5,757 nt of DNA from an uncultured Opitutia bacterium (GTDB taxonomy: Bacteria > Verrucomicrobiota > Verrucomicrobiia > Opitutales > UBA953): the NCBI GenBank assembly GCA_903924185.1, contig CAIYAN010000092.1:1-5757 (forward strand), given 5' to 3'. Every line of letters begins with the position of its first letter. Within the stretch, counting starts at the first letter, position 1. The notes under the pieces were generated by a model. That model saw only the letters and a program-made list of their open reading frames with translations. It searched no databases and was not told the DNA's origin. The position numbers and the translations under genes were made by a program. Below, one piece after another: positions 1 to 5,757 of the stretch.

Positions 1-596
1 CCGGTGTGACGGGCACCGAAACCGAGACGGCCGTTCTTGGCGGACTCGTTCCAGAAGCGGTTCGAGGCCGAGCGCTCAACCGTCAGCAGCTTGGAGGAAG
101 AGGTGTTCTCTTCGAGACCCCACTGAACCTTCTGGTAACCGAGGACGAAGGTACCGTAGGTGTTCTCGGCGGTGAAGATTGCCTTATCGAGGGTGTTGTC
201 CGCGAAGTTGTTCACGACTTCAGCGGAGATGCCTTCACCCATGTCGACCTTAAAGCCGAGGTAGAGGCGGCGCATGAAGGCCTGGCTCACGTCGACGGTC
301 TGGGTCTCGACGCCGGGGGTGGCGTTGTCGGTGGTGGAACCGCTGATAGACTCAAACTGAGTCTGGATGCGGCCGGAGAAGGTGATACGCTTGGTGGCGT
401 CTTCTTTAGCGAAGATCTTGTTCAGACCAGCAGACGAGCGAGCCTTGGCGGCTTCGTCCAGGGTCTTGGCGCGTTCTTCAGCGGAGATCACGCCCTTCTT
501 CACGAGGAGGTCGAGCGTGGCCTTGTCTTGAGCTTGCGAAGCAACAGCGGTGAGGGCTGCGGCCGCGACGAGCATGGTCTTCAGGGTATTGTTCAT
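1..596 (-). CDS. Outer-membrane porin, OprO/OprP-like (N-terminal part; 3' end beyond the left edge)
   Basis: Begins at ATG 596 and stays open to the window edge, giving 198 residues of a longer beta-barrel protein. Residues 1-22 form a Sec signal peptide: Lys6, a hydrophobic Met/Leu/Ala/Val stretch at 8-19, and a likely signal peptidase I cut after Ala-Ser-Gln-Ala (22/23). A short charged, probably helical segment follows (residues 24-65, 'DLLVKKGVISAEER'). Alternating beta-strand sequence starts near residue 70 (ITFSGRIQTQFES), then FMRRLYLGFKVDMG (108-120) and VLGYQKVQWGLEENTSSSKLL (151-171 region), which resemble the phosphate-selective porin O/P family. ATG 596 is preferred over the ATG at codon 8 because only the longer form has the positively charged signal n-region. 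Codon choice is strongly biased (nearly all Lys AAG, nearly all Asn AAC), as expected for an abundant protein. The family name does not prove phosphate as substrate. It has its own upstream region (597-702), so it is likely transcribed separately from the SDR gene. Confidence 0.88.
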   Translation of the reverse strand, partial: MNNTLKTMLVAAAALTAVASQAQDKATLDLLVKKGVISAEERAKTLDEAAKARSSAGLNKIFAKEDATKRITFSGRIQTQFESISGSTTDNATPGVETQTVDVSQAFMRRLYLGFKVDMGEGISAEVVNNFADNTLDKAIFTAENTYGTFVLGYQKVQWGLEENTSSSKLLTVERSASNRFWNESAKNGRLGFGARHT

Positions 597-604
597 AGGT
601 TTTA

Positions 605-633
605 GGTGCGATGTGCGAGAGGACTATCGCACC
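605..633 (-). promoter_or_regulatory. Perfect 8-bp inverted repeat in front of the porin gene
   Basis: GGTGCGAT at 605-612 and its exact reverse complement ATCGCACC at 626-633 flank a 13-base spacer. The spacer holds a further GTGCGA (613-618), so the core GTGCGA occurs three times: 606-611 and 613-618 on plus, and 627-632 on minus. In the porin transcript the 627-632 arm could pair with either of the other two copies, giving two mutually exclusive hairpins. The repeat ends 8 bases before the porin ATG and overlaps the expected transcription start. It could therefore be a dimeric repressor operator or a 5' leader stem-loop. The repeat is seen directly; its function is inferred. Confidence 0.5.
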
Positions 634-635
634 CT

Positions 636-665
636 ATTGTGACAGAACCGTGGCGAACAGGTGAA
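636..665 (-). promoter_or_regulatory. Candidate sigma-70-type promoter of the porin gene
   Basis: On the minus strand, TTCACC (660-665, 4 of 6 matches to TTGACA) is followed after 18 bases by CACAAT (636-641, 4 of 6 matches to TATAAT). Transcription would begin near 629, leaving a leader of roughly 30 bases before ATG 596. The leader has no Shine-Dalgarno sequence; the bases just before the ATG are TAAAACCT. The match is weak and rests on position and spacing. It is the best pair in this gap, but the true sigma factor and start are unknown. Confidence 0.35.
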
Positions 666-666
666 G

Positions 667-693
667 ACCCTGCCACACGGCTGACACATGGGT
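667..693 (-). other. Imperfect hairpin and 11-base-phased direct repeat after the SDR gene stop
   Basis: On the minus strand, ACCC, then ATG as a bulge, then TGTCA can pair with TGGCA and GGGT across the loop GCCGTG, making an interrupted 9-bp stem 9 bases past the stop of the SDR gene. No T-run follows, so it is not a standard intrinsic terminator, although it might block or stabilise the transcript end. The same bases read as GTGTCAG-CCGT-GTGGCAG (670-687), a 7-4-7 direct repeat of 11-base period faintly like a PhoB box (CTGTCAT half-sites). Both readings are speculative. Confidence 0.2.
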
Positions 694-702
694 TCAGGCG
701 GT

Positions 703-1581
703 TTAGCTCAAAAAGGCCATAAAACCATCATAAACCCCAGCAAAACGCGGCTTCCAAAGCAATTGGCGCCTAATTAAGCCCGCATCGATAATCCGGCTGG
801 GCTGGATTTGGCCACTGCGGCGCATCCGTGGCCCTGCCGGGGCTTCGGCATCGAAGATGGGCGCAGGCAAATGCAGTTGGGTAGAAATCCACAAGGCTAA
901 GTCCGCCTTAGTGACAGGCTGGCCATCGGTAACGTTAAAGAGATGCGCCCCGCGTGTAGTATTCTCAGCAGCGGCCAAAATCGCGCCAGCGGCGTCCTCT
1001 CGGTGCAGGTAGTTAATGTAATGATCTACACGGCCGCCGATCACATTCTCTCCACGCTTGAGTTGATCGAGGAGGTAATGACGGCCTGGGCCATAAAGGC
1101 CACCGAAACGCAGAACCGTCGCTTGCGCAATGCCCGACGTGAGCACCGCGCGCTCGCCAGCGAGCATCGCATCCGCCGTCGGGGTACCACCGACTTCACT
1201 GCCTTCGGTGACGACGCTACCATCGTCCTGACGATAGACGCCCGTTGAACTCGTGAAGATGAAATGCTGCGCACCCACCACGCCGGCCCAAGCCAGCGCT
1301 CGCTTCACGCCGACATCGTAGGTGTGCATATAGGCGTCCACTCCGGCGCCACCGGTGCTGGCGGCATAGACGACGACATCAAAGGCCGTCGAGAGCGACG
1401 ACCAATCATCCGATTGCAGGTCGCACGCCTGCGCGGAAATGCCCAGTGCCCGCAACCGAGCACAGGATTCCTCCGAGCGGACCACGCCGAGAACGGTATG
1501 CCCACGGGCCAGGGCCTGCAGCGCAAAGGCCGTGCCAACATAGCCGCAACCGAGGACAGCGATGCGCAAGGAGCCACTCAC
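703..1581 (-). CDS. Atypical SDR, NAD(P)-binding epimerase/dehydratase-fold protein (YeeZ-like)
   Basis: 292 residues from the chosen GTG start. The N-terminus is a Rossmann fold beginning LRIAVLGCGYVG, with the dinucleotide-binding GxGxxG at residues 11-16. Further SDR landmarks are VVVYAAS (70-76), FIFTSSTGVY (107-116), LRFGGLYGPGR (157-167), YINYLHREDAA (188-198) and FNVTDGQPVT (215-224). The order and wording match the YeeZ group of atypical extended SDRs. The usual catalytic YxxxK is missing: the corresponding stretch reads PTADAMLAGE (134-143), so classical SDR redox or epimerase chemistry is doubtful, and the substrate cannot be named. GTG 1581 overlaps the lpxB stop in a GTGA arrangement and puts the Rossmann strand right at the N-terminus. 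ATG 1605, eight codons upstream, is the alternative and would overlap lpxB by 28 bases. Neither start has a Shine-Dalgarno sequence. It is the last gene of the apparent operon; its position suggests, but does not show, a role in envelope sugar metabolism. Confidence 0.85.
   Translation of the reverse strand: MSGSLRIAVLGCGYVGTAFALQALARGHTVLGVVRSEESCARLRALGISAQACDLQSDDWSSLSTAFDVVVYAASTGGAGVDAYMHTYDVGVKRALAWAGVVGAQHFIFTSSTGVYRQDDGSVVTEGSEVGGTPTADAMLAGERAVLTSGIAQATVLRFGGLYGPGRHYLLDQLKRGENVIGGRVDHYINYLHREDAAGAILAAAENTTRGAHLFNVTDGQPVTKADLALWISTQLHLPAPIFDAEAPAGPRMRRSGQIQPSRIIDAGLIRRQLLWKPRFAGVYDGFMAFLS
1578..1581 (-). other. GTGA stop/start overlap, lpxB to SDR gene
   Basis: The TGA of lpxB (1580-1578) shares two bases with a GTG (1581-1579) in the frame of the SDR gene. 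This is the classic 4-base overlap for translational coupling by re-initiation, and it mirrors the ATGA overlap at the front of lpxB. It is the main reason for choosing the GTG over the upstream ATG. Confidence 0.5.
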
Positions 1582-2765
1582 CGTGACAAGAAACTGGCCA
1601 TCCATTCAGCCGGAGTGGAACCCGCCGTAGCCGACAAGAGGCTCATGAGTTCACGGGCGTCCGTGGCAGCTTGCTGCCGGGCTTCTCCATCGTCGACACA
1701 GACGGACAGGCGGTGCGCGAGGGCCTGCGGCTCACAGGCAGACTGCAGGTATTCAGGCCAAGCCGGACGTTTCAAGAGGATGTTCGCGATACCGAGGTGA
1801 TCGACACGGCCCGCGATCAGGCGACGTCCGATAATCCAAGTTAGAGGATTCGCCCGATACACAACGGCCCCAGGAATCCCCGCGAGCGCGACCGACAGCG
1901 ACATCGTGCCCGAACTGACGAGCGCGGCACAGCCATCGACCGGACCATCGGAGACTGGACGCAGGTCGATACCTTTGGCTTCTTCACCGTATTCAGCACA
2001 CAGTCGATAAAGCTCCGCATGCACTTCCCCGCCGGTATGTAAGACGAGGGCGCGACGCTTCGGGTGGTCGCGACGGAAACGGGCAAAGCCCTCGATGAGG
2101 GCAGGGAAGATTTTGCGGACGGGCTTGGGGCGACTACCAGGTAAGAGTAGCACCGGGCCGTCGGGGTCATAGCTCAACGCTGGAACGTGGTCGGCTTCCG
2201 CAAAGGGATGGCCGACAAAACGGGCATCCAGTTTAGTGTCAGCGTAGACCGCCGGCTCGAACGGGAAAATCGTCCCGACGGCATCCAAGTCGCGGGCCAT
2301 GGTAAAGCGGCGCTTCGGCTTCCACGCCCACAGCTGCGGACTTACATACTGAATAACCGCTGTATCGCCACCGCCCGCACGGGAGAGCCCGGCCAAGCGG
2401 AGTTCGTTCGCTAAGCGCAGGTTGAGGCCTGGGTAATCGACGAGGACCACGAGCTTGGGCTTCCACTGCAGCGACCAAGCAGTCATCCGAGCAAAGAGCC
2501 GGCGGTAAAAAGGATAAGCCGAGAGGACCTCGACGATACCGACGGCGGAGAAGCCGGTCATATCGAACAGCAACTGTGCCCCCGCCGCCTGCATGCGCGG
2601 ACCGCCGAAGGCCGCCACCCGCAGGTCGGGGCGGTGCTTCAGTAAATCCTGGATGGCCTTAGCAGCATGCTGGTCCCCGGAATGCTCTCCGGCCACAAAG
2701 AGAACGTCGATCCCGCCCGTGCGGGGCCGCTCAAAGGCCGCCGGGATAGACGGGAAGGCGCTCAT
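1578..2765 (-). CDS. lpxB: Lipid-A-disaccharide synthase
   Basis: A 395-residue GT-B glycosyltransferase of family GT19, close to the usual LpxB size. LpxB joins UDP-2,3-diacylglucosamine to lipid X (2,3-diacylglucosamine 1-phosphate), releasing UDP, at the cytoplasmic face of the inner membrane. Motifs in order: AGEHSGD (25-31), VGIVEVL (75-81), VLVDYPGLNLRLA (107-119, with the Asp110 equivalent to the essential Asp98 of E. coli), QYVSPQLWAWKPKR (139-152), FPFEPAVY (167-174), VGHP (184-187), LLLPGSR (206-212), SSGTMSLSVALAGIP (284-298), and C-terminal NILL...PEYLQ...CEPQALA. An unusual point is that the glutamates expected in GSRxxE and SGTxxLE are Pro215 and Ser291 here. Residues 1-18 extend before the first beta strand. 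It starts in an ATGA overlap with the oxidoreductase gene and ends in a GTGA overlap with the SDR gene. Identity is firm; full activity is not proven. Confidence 0.95.
   Translation of the reverse strand: MSAFPSIPAAFERPRTGGIDVLFVAGEHSGDQHAAKAIQDLLKHRPDLRVAAFGGPRMQAAGAQLLFDMTGFSAVGIVEVLSAYPFYRRLFARMTAWSLQWKPKLVVLVDYPGLNLRLANELRLAGLSRAGGGDTAVIQYVSPQLWAWKPKRRFTMARDLDAVGTIFPFEPAVYADTKLDARFVGHPFAEADHVPALSYDPDGPVLLLPGSRPKPVRKIFPALIEGFARFRRDHPKRRALVLHTGGEVHAELYRLCAEYGEEAKGIDLRPVSDGPVDGCAALVSSGTMSLSVALAGIPGAVVYRANPLTWIIGRRLIAGRVDHLGIANILLKRPAWPEYLQSACEPQALAHRLSVCVDDGEARQQAATDARELMSLLSATAGSTPAEWMASFLSR
2762..2765 (-). other. ATGA stop/start overlap, oxidoreductase gene to lpxB
   Basis: The oxidoreductase TGA (2764-2762) and the lpxB ATG (2765-2763) share two bases. 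No Shine-Dalgarno sequence precedes the lpxB ATG (the upstream bases read GCTCGTCG), so lpxB translation probably relies on ribosomes terminating on the preceding gene. This fixes the lpxB start and argues for one transcript. Confidence 0.75.
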
Positions 2766-3706
2766 CGACGAGCCATGCCGGCGCGGATTTGCTCAGTGAT
2801 GCGCAAGGCAACCTCGAGGGCGTTCCGGCCAAGCTCGCCACTAACCTTCGGGCTCTTGCGTTCGCGGACACAGGCCACAAACGACCCGAGCTCGACGGCC
2901 AAGGGCTCGGCCTTCTCAATGGGAATCTCTTCCTTGGCGAAGCCGCCTTCAACCGTCGGGTCAACGCGCACGGTGTGGCCCTTCTGGCCCATGAAATCGA
3001 TGGAGGCATAACCACCCGTTTGGAAGACACGAATCTCGCGGTTCTTCTTCTGCGAGACGCGGCTGGCGCTGAGGTTGGCGACGCAACCATTGCGGAAGGC
3101 GAGGCGGGCGTTGGCGATATCCTCCGTCTTGGTGACAACGGAGACGCCGACGGCGTCAATCTTCTCCACTTCGGAATTGGCTAGTTGCAGGACGATCCCG
3201 ATGTCATGGATCATGAGGTCCAAGACGACACCCACTTCAGTGCCACGAGGGGTGAAAGGTGCGAGGCGCTCCGCGGTGATATAACGCGCGTCGGTGACGG
3301 CTTTCTCGAGGTAAGACATCACGGGGTTATAGTGCTCGATGTGCCCCACCTGCACGATGCGGTCGGCCTTGCGGGCGGCGGCCAAGATTTGCTCGGCTTC
3401 CTCTAGGGTAACGCACAAGGGCTTCTCAACCAAGAGGTGGCAGCCCTTCTCCAGCAAGGGAATCGCCAAGGCGGCGTGATAGTTAGTTGGGACGACGACG
3501 CTGACGGCATCGCAGGCGGCGGCCATGTCGTCCAAGGTCGCAAAGCGGGCACAATGATGCCGCGCACAGATTTCGGCCGCCCGTTGATCGTCGGGCTCAT
3601 AGATCCCTGCGAGTTCAGCGCCTGGAAGGGTTGAGTAGATGCGGGCGTGGTGCTGGCCGAGGGATCCCGTGCCGGCTACCCCACAACGAATGCGCGTGGC
3701 TGTCAT
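2762..3706 (-). CDS. Gfo/Idh/MocA-family oxidoreductase, possibly UDP-GlcNAc 3-dehydrogenase (GnnA-like)
   Basis: 314 residues from ATG 3706. The N-terminal Rossmann domain has GTGSLG (12-17) in the NAD(P)-binding loop; EKP (94-96) holds the family's catalytic lysine; GHIEHYNP (121-128) and the DLMIHD stretch (163-168), with the likely catalytic His167, follow at the start of the alpha/beta C-terminal domain. The combination GHIExxNP and EVGVVLDLMIHDI resembles UDP-GlcNAc 3-dehydrogenases such as GnnA, which oxidise the sugar 3-OH before transamination. Coupling to lpxB by an ATGA overlap supports a sugar-nucleotide or lipid A role. No partner aminotransferase (GnnB) lies in the window, so the substrate is inferred. 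ATG 3706 places the Rossmann strand (RIRCGVAGTG) at residue 5 and leaves 31 bases after the clpB stop. A longer in-frame ATG at 3781 would add 25 residues without family resemblance and overlap clpB by 44 bases, so it is disfavoured. Other sugar dehydrogenases of the family remain possible. Confidence 0.88.
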   Translation of the reverse strand: MTATRIRCGVAGTGSLGQHHARIYSTLPGAELAGIYEPDDQRAAEICARHHCARFATLDDMAAACDAVSVVVPTNYHAALAIPLLEKGCHLLVEKPLCVTLEEAEQILAAARKADRIVQVGHIEHYNPVMSYLEKAVTDARYITAERLAPFTPRGTEVGVVLDLMIHDIGIVLQLANSEVEKIDAVGVSVVTKTEDIANARLAFRNGCVANLSASRVSQKKNREIRVFQTGGYASIDFMGQKGHTVRVDPTVEGGFAKEEIPIEKAEPLAVELGSFVACVRERKSPKVSGELGRNALEVALRITEQIRAGMARR

Positions 3707-3737
3707 GCTCGAAGGATTCAGCGGCCGCCCGTCTACT

Positions 3738-5757
3738 TCAACCCGAAAACCCTCCGGGCTGAGACTCGAAAGCCACCCCATCCTTGGTCAAGGAGACACG
3801 GACGAGCGACCCGTCGAGGACGGTGCCGGCCAGGAGTTGACGAGCCAGGGGTGTTTCAATCTCACGCTGAATGAAGCGACGGAGCGGACGAGCCCCATAC
3901 ACGGGGTCGAGACCACGGTCGGCGAGCCAGCGGAGGACCTCCGGCGTGAGGATGAGCTGGATGCGCTTACTGGCCAAACGGTCATTGAGGCCCCGCATTA
4001 GGAGGCCGGCGATAGCGGCGACCTCCGCAAGGCCCAGTGGCTTAAAGAGGACGATGTCGTCGACGCGGTTGAGGAACTCCGGGCGGAAGTGGGCGCGCAG
4101 GTCCGTCATGACGGCTTCACGGACATTCTCGCTGATCTCGCCGAGGCCGGCCCCGCTGGCGATGTGCCGGCTGCCGATGTTCGAGGTCATGATGAAGATG
4201 GCATTGCGGCAATCGACCGTGCGGCCCTGCGAATCAGTGAGCCGACCGTCGTCGAGTACCTGGAGGAGGATATTAAAGACATCGGGGTGAGCCTTCTCGA
4301 CTTCATCGAGGAGAACCACGGTGTAGGGGTGCCGACGAATCGCCTCAGTGAGCTGCCCGCCTTCTTCATGGCCGACGTAGCCAGGAGGGGCGCCGACGAG
4401 ACGCGAGACGGAGTGCTTTTCCATATACTCGGACATGTCGAGGCGAACCATCGACTTCTCGCTATCAAAGAGCTCCAGCGCCAAGGCCTTGGCGAGCTCG
4501 GTCTTGCCGACGCCCGTCGGCCCGAGGAAGAGGAAAGAACCGACTGGACGACGTGGATCCTGCACGCCCGCGCGGGAACGCTGTACCGCATCGGCGACGG
4601 CTAAGACGGCCTCTTCCTGACCGACGACGCGGGCCTTGAGGCTATTCGCGAGCTGGAGGAGTTTCTCGCGCTCACCCGAGAGTAGGCGCGATACCGGCAC
4701 GCCCGTCCAGCGGGCGACGACTTCAGCGACTTCTTCAGGAGTCACGGTTTCCCGGAAAAGGCCCGTGCCAGACTTCGCGCCTTTCTCCAACGAGGCGACG
4801 TCCTTCTCGAGTTGCGGAATGCGGCCGTGGCGAAGCGCCGCCATCGCATTAAGGTCACCCTTGCGTTCTGCTTCCGTCATCTCACGACGGGCGGCGTCGA
4901 GCTGCTCGCGGGCGGTGCGGACCTTCGTCACGGAAGCCTTATCGGACTCCCAGCGCCCACGGACGGTCCGCTGTGATTCGCGGGCTTCCGCGAGTTCCTT
5001 GCGGAGCACAGCGAGCCGCGCCTTGGAGCCATCGTCCTTCTCATTCTTTAAAGCGGATTCCTCCACCTCGAGCTGGAGCACCCGGCGATTAAGGACATCG
5101 AGTTCAGCGGGAACGCTGTCGATTTCGGTACGGATTTGCGCGCAGGCTTCGTCGATGAGGTCGATGGCTTTGTCCGGCAGGAAGCGGGATGTGATGTAGC
5201 GATCGGAAAGCACCGCCGCCTCGACTAAGGCCGCGTCTTCGATGCGTACGCCGTGGTGAACCTCGAAACGCTCGCGCAAGCCGCGGAGGATGGAGACGGT
5301 GTCAGGCACGCTCGGCGGCTCGACCAGCACTTGCTGGAAGCGGCGCTCGAGGGCGGCATCCTTTTCCACGTGCTCGCGAAACTCATCCAGGGTCGTCGCA
5401 CCGATACAATGGAGCTCACCGCGGGCGAGCATGGGCTTCAACAGGTTGGCGGCATCGATAGCCCCTTCGGCCTTACCAGCGCCGACCAGCGTATGCATCT
5501 CGTCGATGAAGAGTAGAATTCCACCTTCGGCAGACTTCACCTCGGCTAGGACGGCTTTAAGACGTTCTTCAAATTCCCCGCGATACTTGGCCCCCGCGAG
5601 CAATGCTCCCATATCTAAGGAGAAGATAACCTTATCGCGAAGGCCCTCGGGGACGTCGCCGTTGACGATACGCTGCGCAAGGCCTTCGACCACGGCAGTC
5701 TTGCCGACCCCAGGTTCACCAATGAGGACAGGGTTATTCTTGGTGCGGCGAGAAAGG
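3738..5757 (-). CDS. clpB: Chaperone disaggregase ClpB (5' end beyond the right edge)
   Basis: 672 residues are visible, entering at the equivalent of about residue 194 of E. coli ClpB, so the N-domain and start codon are outside. ClpB is a hexameric AAA+ ATPase of the cytoplasm that threads aggregated proteins through its pore together with DnaK. Fragment residues: first Walker A GEPGVGKT (13-20), pore loop GAKYRGEFEER (55-65), first Walker B ILLFIDE (80-86), arginine fingers ALERRF (near 135-140), then a long coiled-coil middle domain rich in Glu/Lys/Arg (about 216-341). The second ATPase domain has Walker A GPTGVGKT (412-419), pore loop GAPPGYVG (455-462), Walker B VVLLDE (480-485), sensor 1 TSNIGS (524-529), FRPEFLNR with the arginine finger, and sensor 2 GARPLRR (621-627). 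The complete middle domain separates it from ClpA and ClpC. All ATPase residues look intact. The tail after the last strand is short (FESQPGGFSG). It is followed after 31 bases by the oxidoreductase gene on the same strand. Confidence 0.96.
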   Translation of the reverse strand, partial: LSRRTKNNPVLIGEPGVGKTAVVEGLAQRIVNGDVPEGLRDKVIFSLDMGALLAGAKYRGEFEERLKAVLAEVKSAEGGILLFIDEMHTLVGAGKAEGAIDAANLLKPMLARGELHCIGATTLDEFREHVEKDAALERRFQQVLVEPPSVPDTVSILRGLRERFEVHHGVRIEDAALVEAAVLSDRYITSRFLPDKAIDLIDEACAQIRTEIDSVPAELDVLNRRVLQLEVEESALKNEKDDGSKARLAVLRKELAEARESQRTVRGRWESDKASVTKVRTAREQLDAARREMTEAERKGDLNAMAALRHGRIPQLEKDVASLEKGAKSGTGLFRETVTPEEVAEVVARWTGVPVSRLLSGEREKLLQLANSLKARVVGQEEAVLAVADAVQRSRAGVQDPRRPVGSFLFLGPTGVGKTELAKALALELFDSEKSMVRLDMSEYMEKHSVSRLVGAPPGYVGHEEGGQLTEAIRRHPYTVVLLDEVEKAHPDVFNILLQVLDDGRLTDSQGRTVDCRNAIFIMTSNIGSRHIASGAGLGEISENVREAVMTDLRAHFRPEFLNRVDDIVLFKPLGLAEVAAIAGLLMRGLNDRLASKRIQLILTPEVLRWLADRGLDPVYGARPLRRFIQREIETPLARQLLAGTVLDGSLVRVSLTKDGVAFESQPGGFSG

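Noticed and set aside
6..605. Long open frame on the plus strand (199 codons) opposite the porin gene
   Set aside because: It is the mirror of the porin codon bias. The minus-strand reading has a clean signal peptide and beta-barrel motifs, while the plus-strand product has no recognisable domain.
1264..1800. Plus-strand frame of 178 codons across the lpxB / SDR gene junction
   Set aside because: It lies opposite two genes with strong family motifs, shows no domain of its own, and has a composition typical of antisense shadows in GC-rich DNA.
2731..3159. Minus-strand frame of 142 codons overlapping the oxidoreductase and lpxB genes
   Set aside because: Low-complexity Ser/Arg/Pro product in a different frame from a gene with full Gfo/Idh/MocA motifs, so it is a shadow.
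3720..3728. GCGGCCGC palindrome in the clpB-oxidoreductase gap, with another inside the porin signal-peptide region
   Set aside because: Expected by chance in GC-rich DNA; one copy simply encodes the Ala-Ala run of the signal peptide. No dyad large enough for a terminator or operator.
3707..3781. 25-residue N-terminal extension of the oxidoreductase from ATG 3781
   Set aside because: The added residues do not look like this family, would overlap the clpB end by 44 bases, and the Rossmann strand begins just after ATG 3706.
4636..5199. Plus-strand frame of 187 codons, very Ser/Arg-rich, opposite the ClpB middle domain
   Set aside because: The Ser/Arg richness follows from reading the complement of Glu/Leu/Ala/Arg codons of the coiled coil. 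No family resemblance and no promoter or ribosome site seen.
1..5757. Search for a novel defence, mobile or CRISPR-type system
   Set aside because: All long genes belong to recognisable core envelope or chaperone families; no repeat array, transposase, integrase, tRNA or attachment site was seen.

Overview
The window is a GC-rich, tightly packed stretch of chromosome in which every supported gene lies on the minus strand. Reading along that strand from right to left, it holds the C-terminal three quarters of the disaggregase ClpB (entering from the right edge), a Gfo/Idh/MocA-type NAD(P)-dependent oxidoreductase, lipid-A-disaccharide synthase LpxB, and a YeeZ-like atypical SDR (NAD-dependent epimerase/dehydratase fold). 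A 121-base gap counted to the next start codon follows, then the N-terminal 198 residues of an outer-membrane porin that runs off the left edge. LpxB plus a secreted OprO/OprP-type porin point to a diderm, LPS-making bacterium. The porin has a short mature N-terminal segment around 'DLLVKKGVISAEER', 'FMRRLYLGFK' and 'GLEENTSSSKLL'. From memory this style is typical of Verrucomicrobiota (Opitutae); the assignment is an inference, not proven by the window.

Layout: 3738-5757 clpB (5' end outside); 31-base gap; 2762-3706 oxidoreductase; ATGA stop/start overlap; 1578-2765 lpxB; GTGA stop/start overlap; 703-1581 SDR protein; 597-702 the only real intergenic region, with a candidate sigma-70-type promoter, a perfect 8-bp inverted repeat at the probable transcription start and a weaker repeat/hairpin upstream; 1-596 porin start. 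No tRNA, rRNA, CRISPR, insertion sequence or integrase is seen. No convincing gene is seen on the plus strand.

How the genes fit: the oxidoreductase, lpxB and SDR gene look translationally coupled and probably form one transcript, possibly started upstream of or within clpB. LpxB joins UDP-diacylglucosamine and lipid X to make the lipid A disaccharide. The oxidoreductase resembles UDP-GlcNAc 3-dehydrogenases (GnnA type), so it may act on the sugar nucleotide feeding lipid A. The porin is a separate, probably highly expressed unit. The window looks like core envelope and proteostasis genes, not a defence or mobile island. The points most worth checking are the GnnA-like gene coupled to lpxB, the missing conserved glutamates in LpxB, the SDR protein without its catalytic Tyr/Lys, and the inverted repeat in front of the porin.
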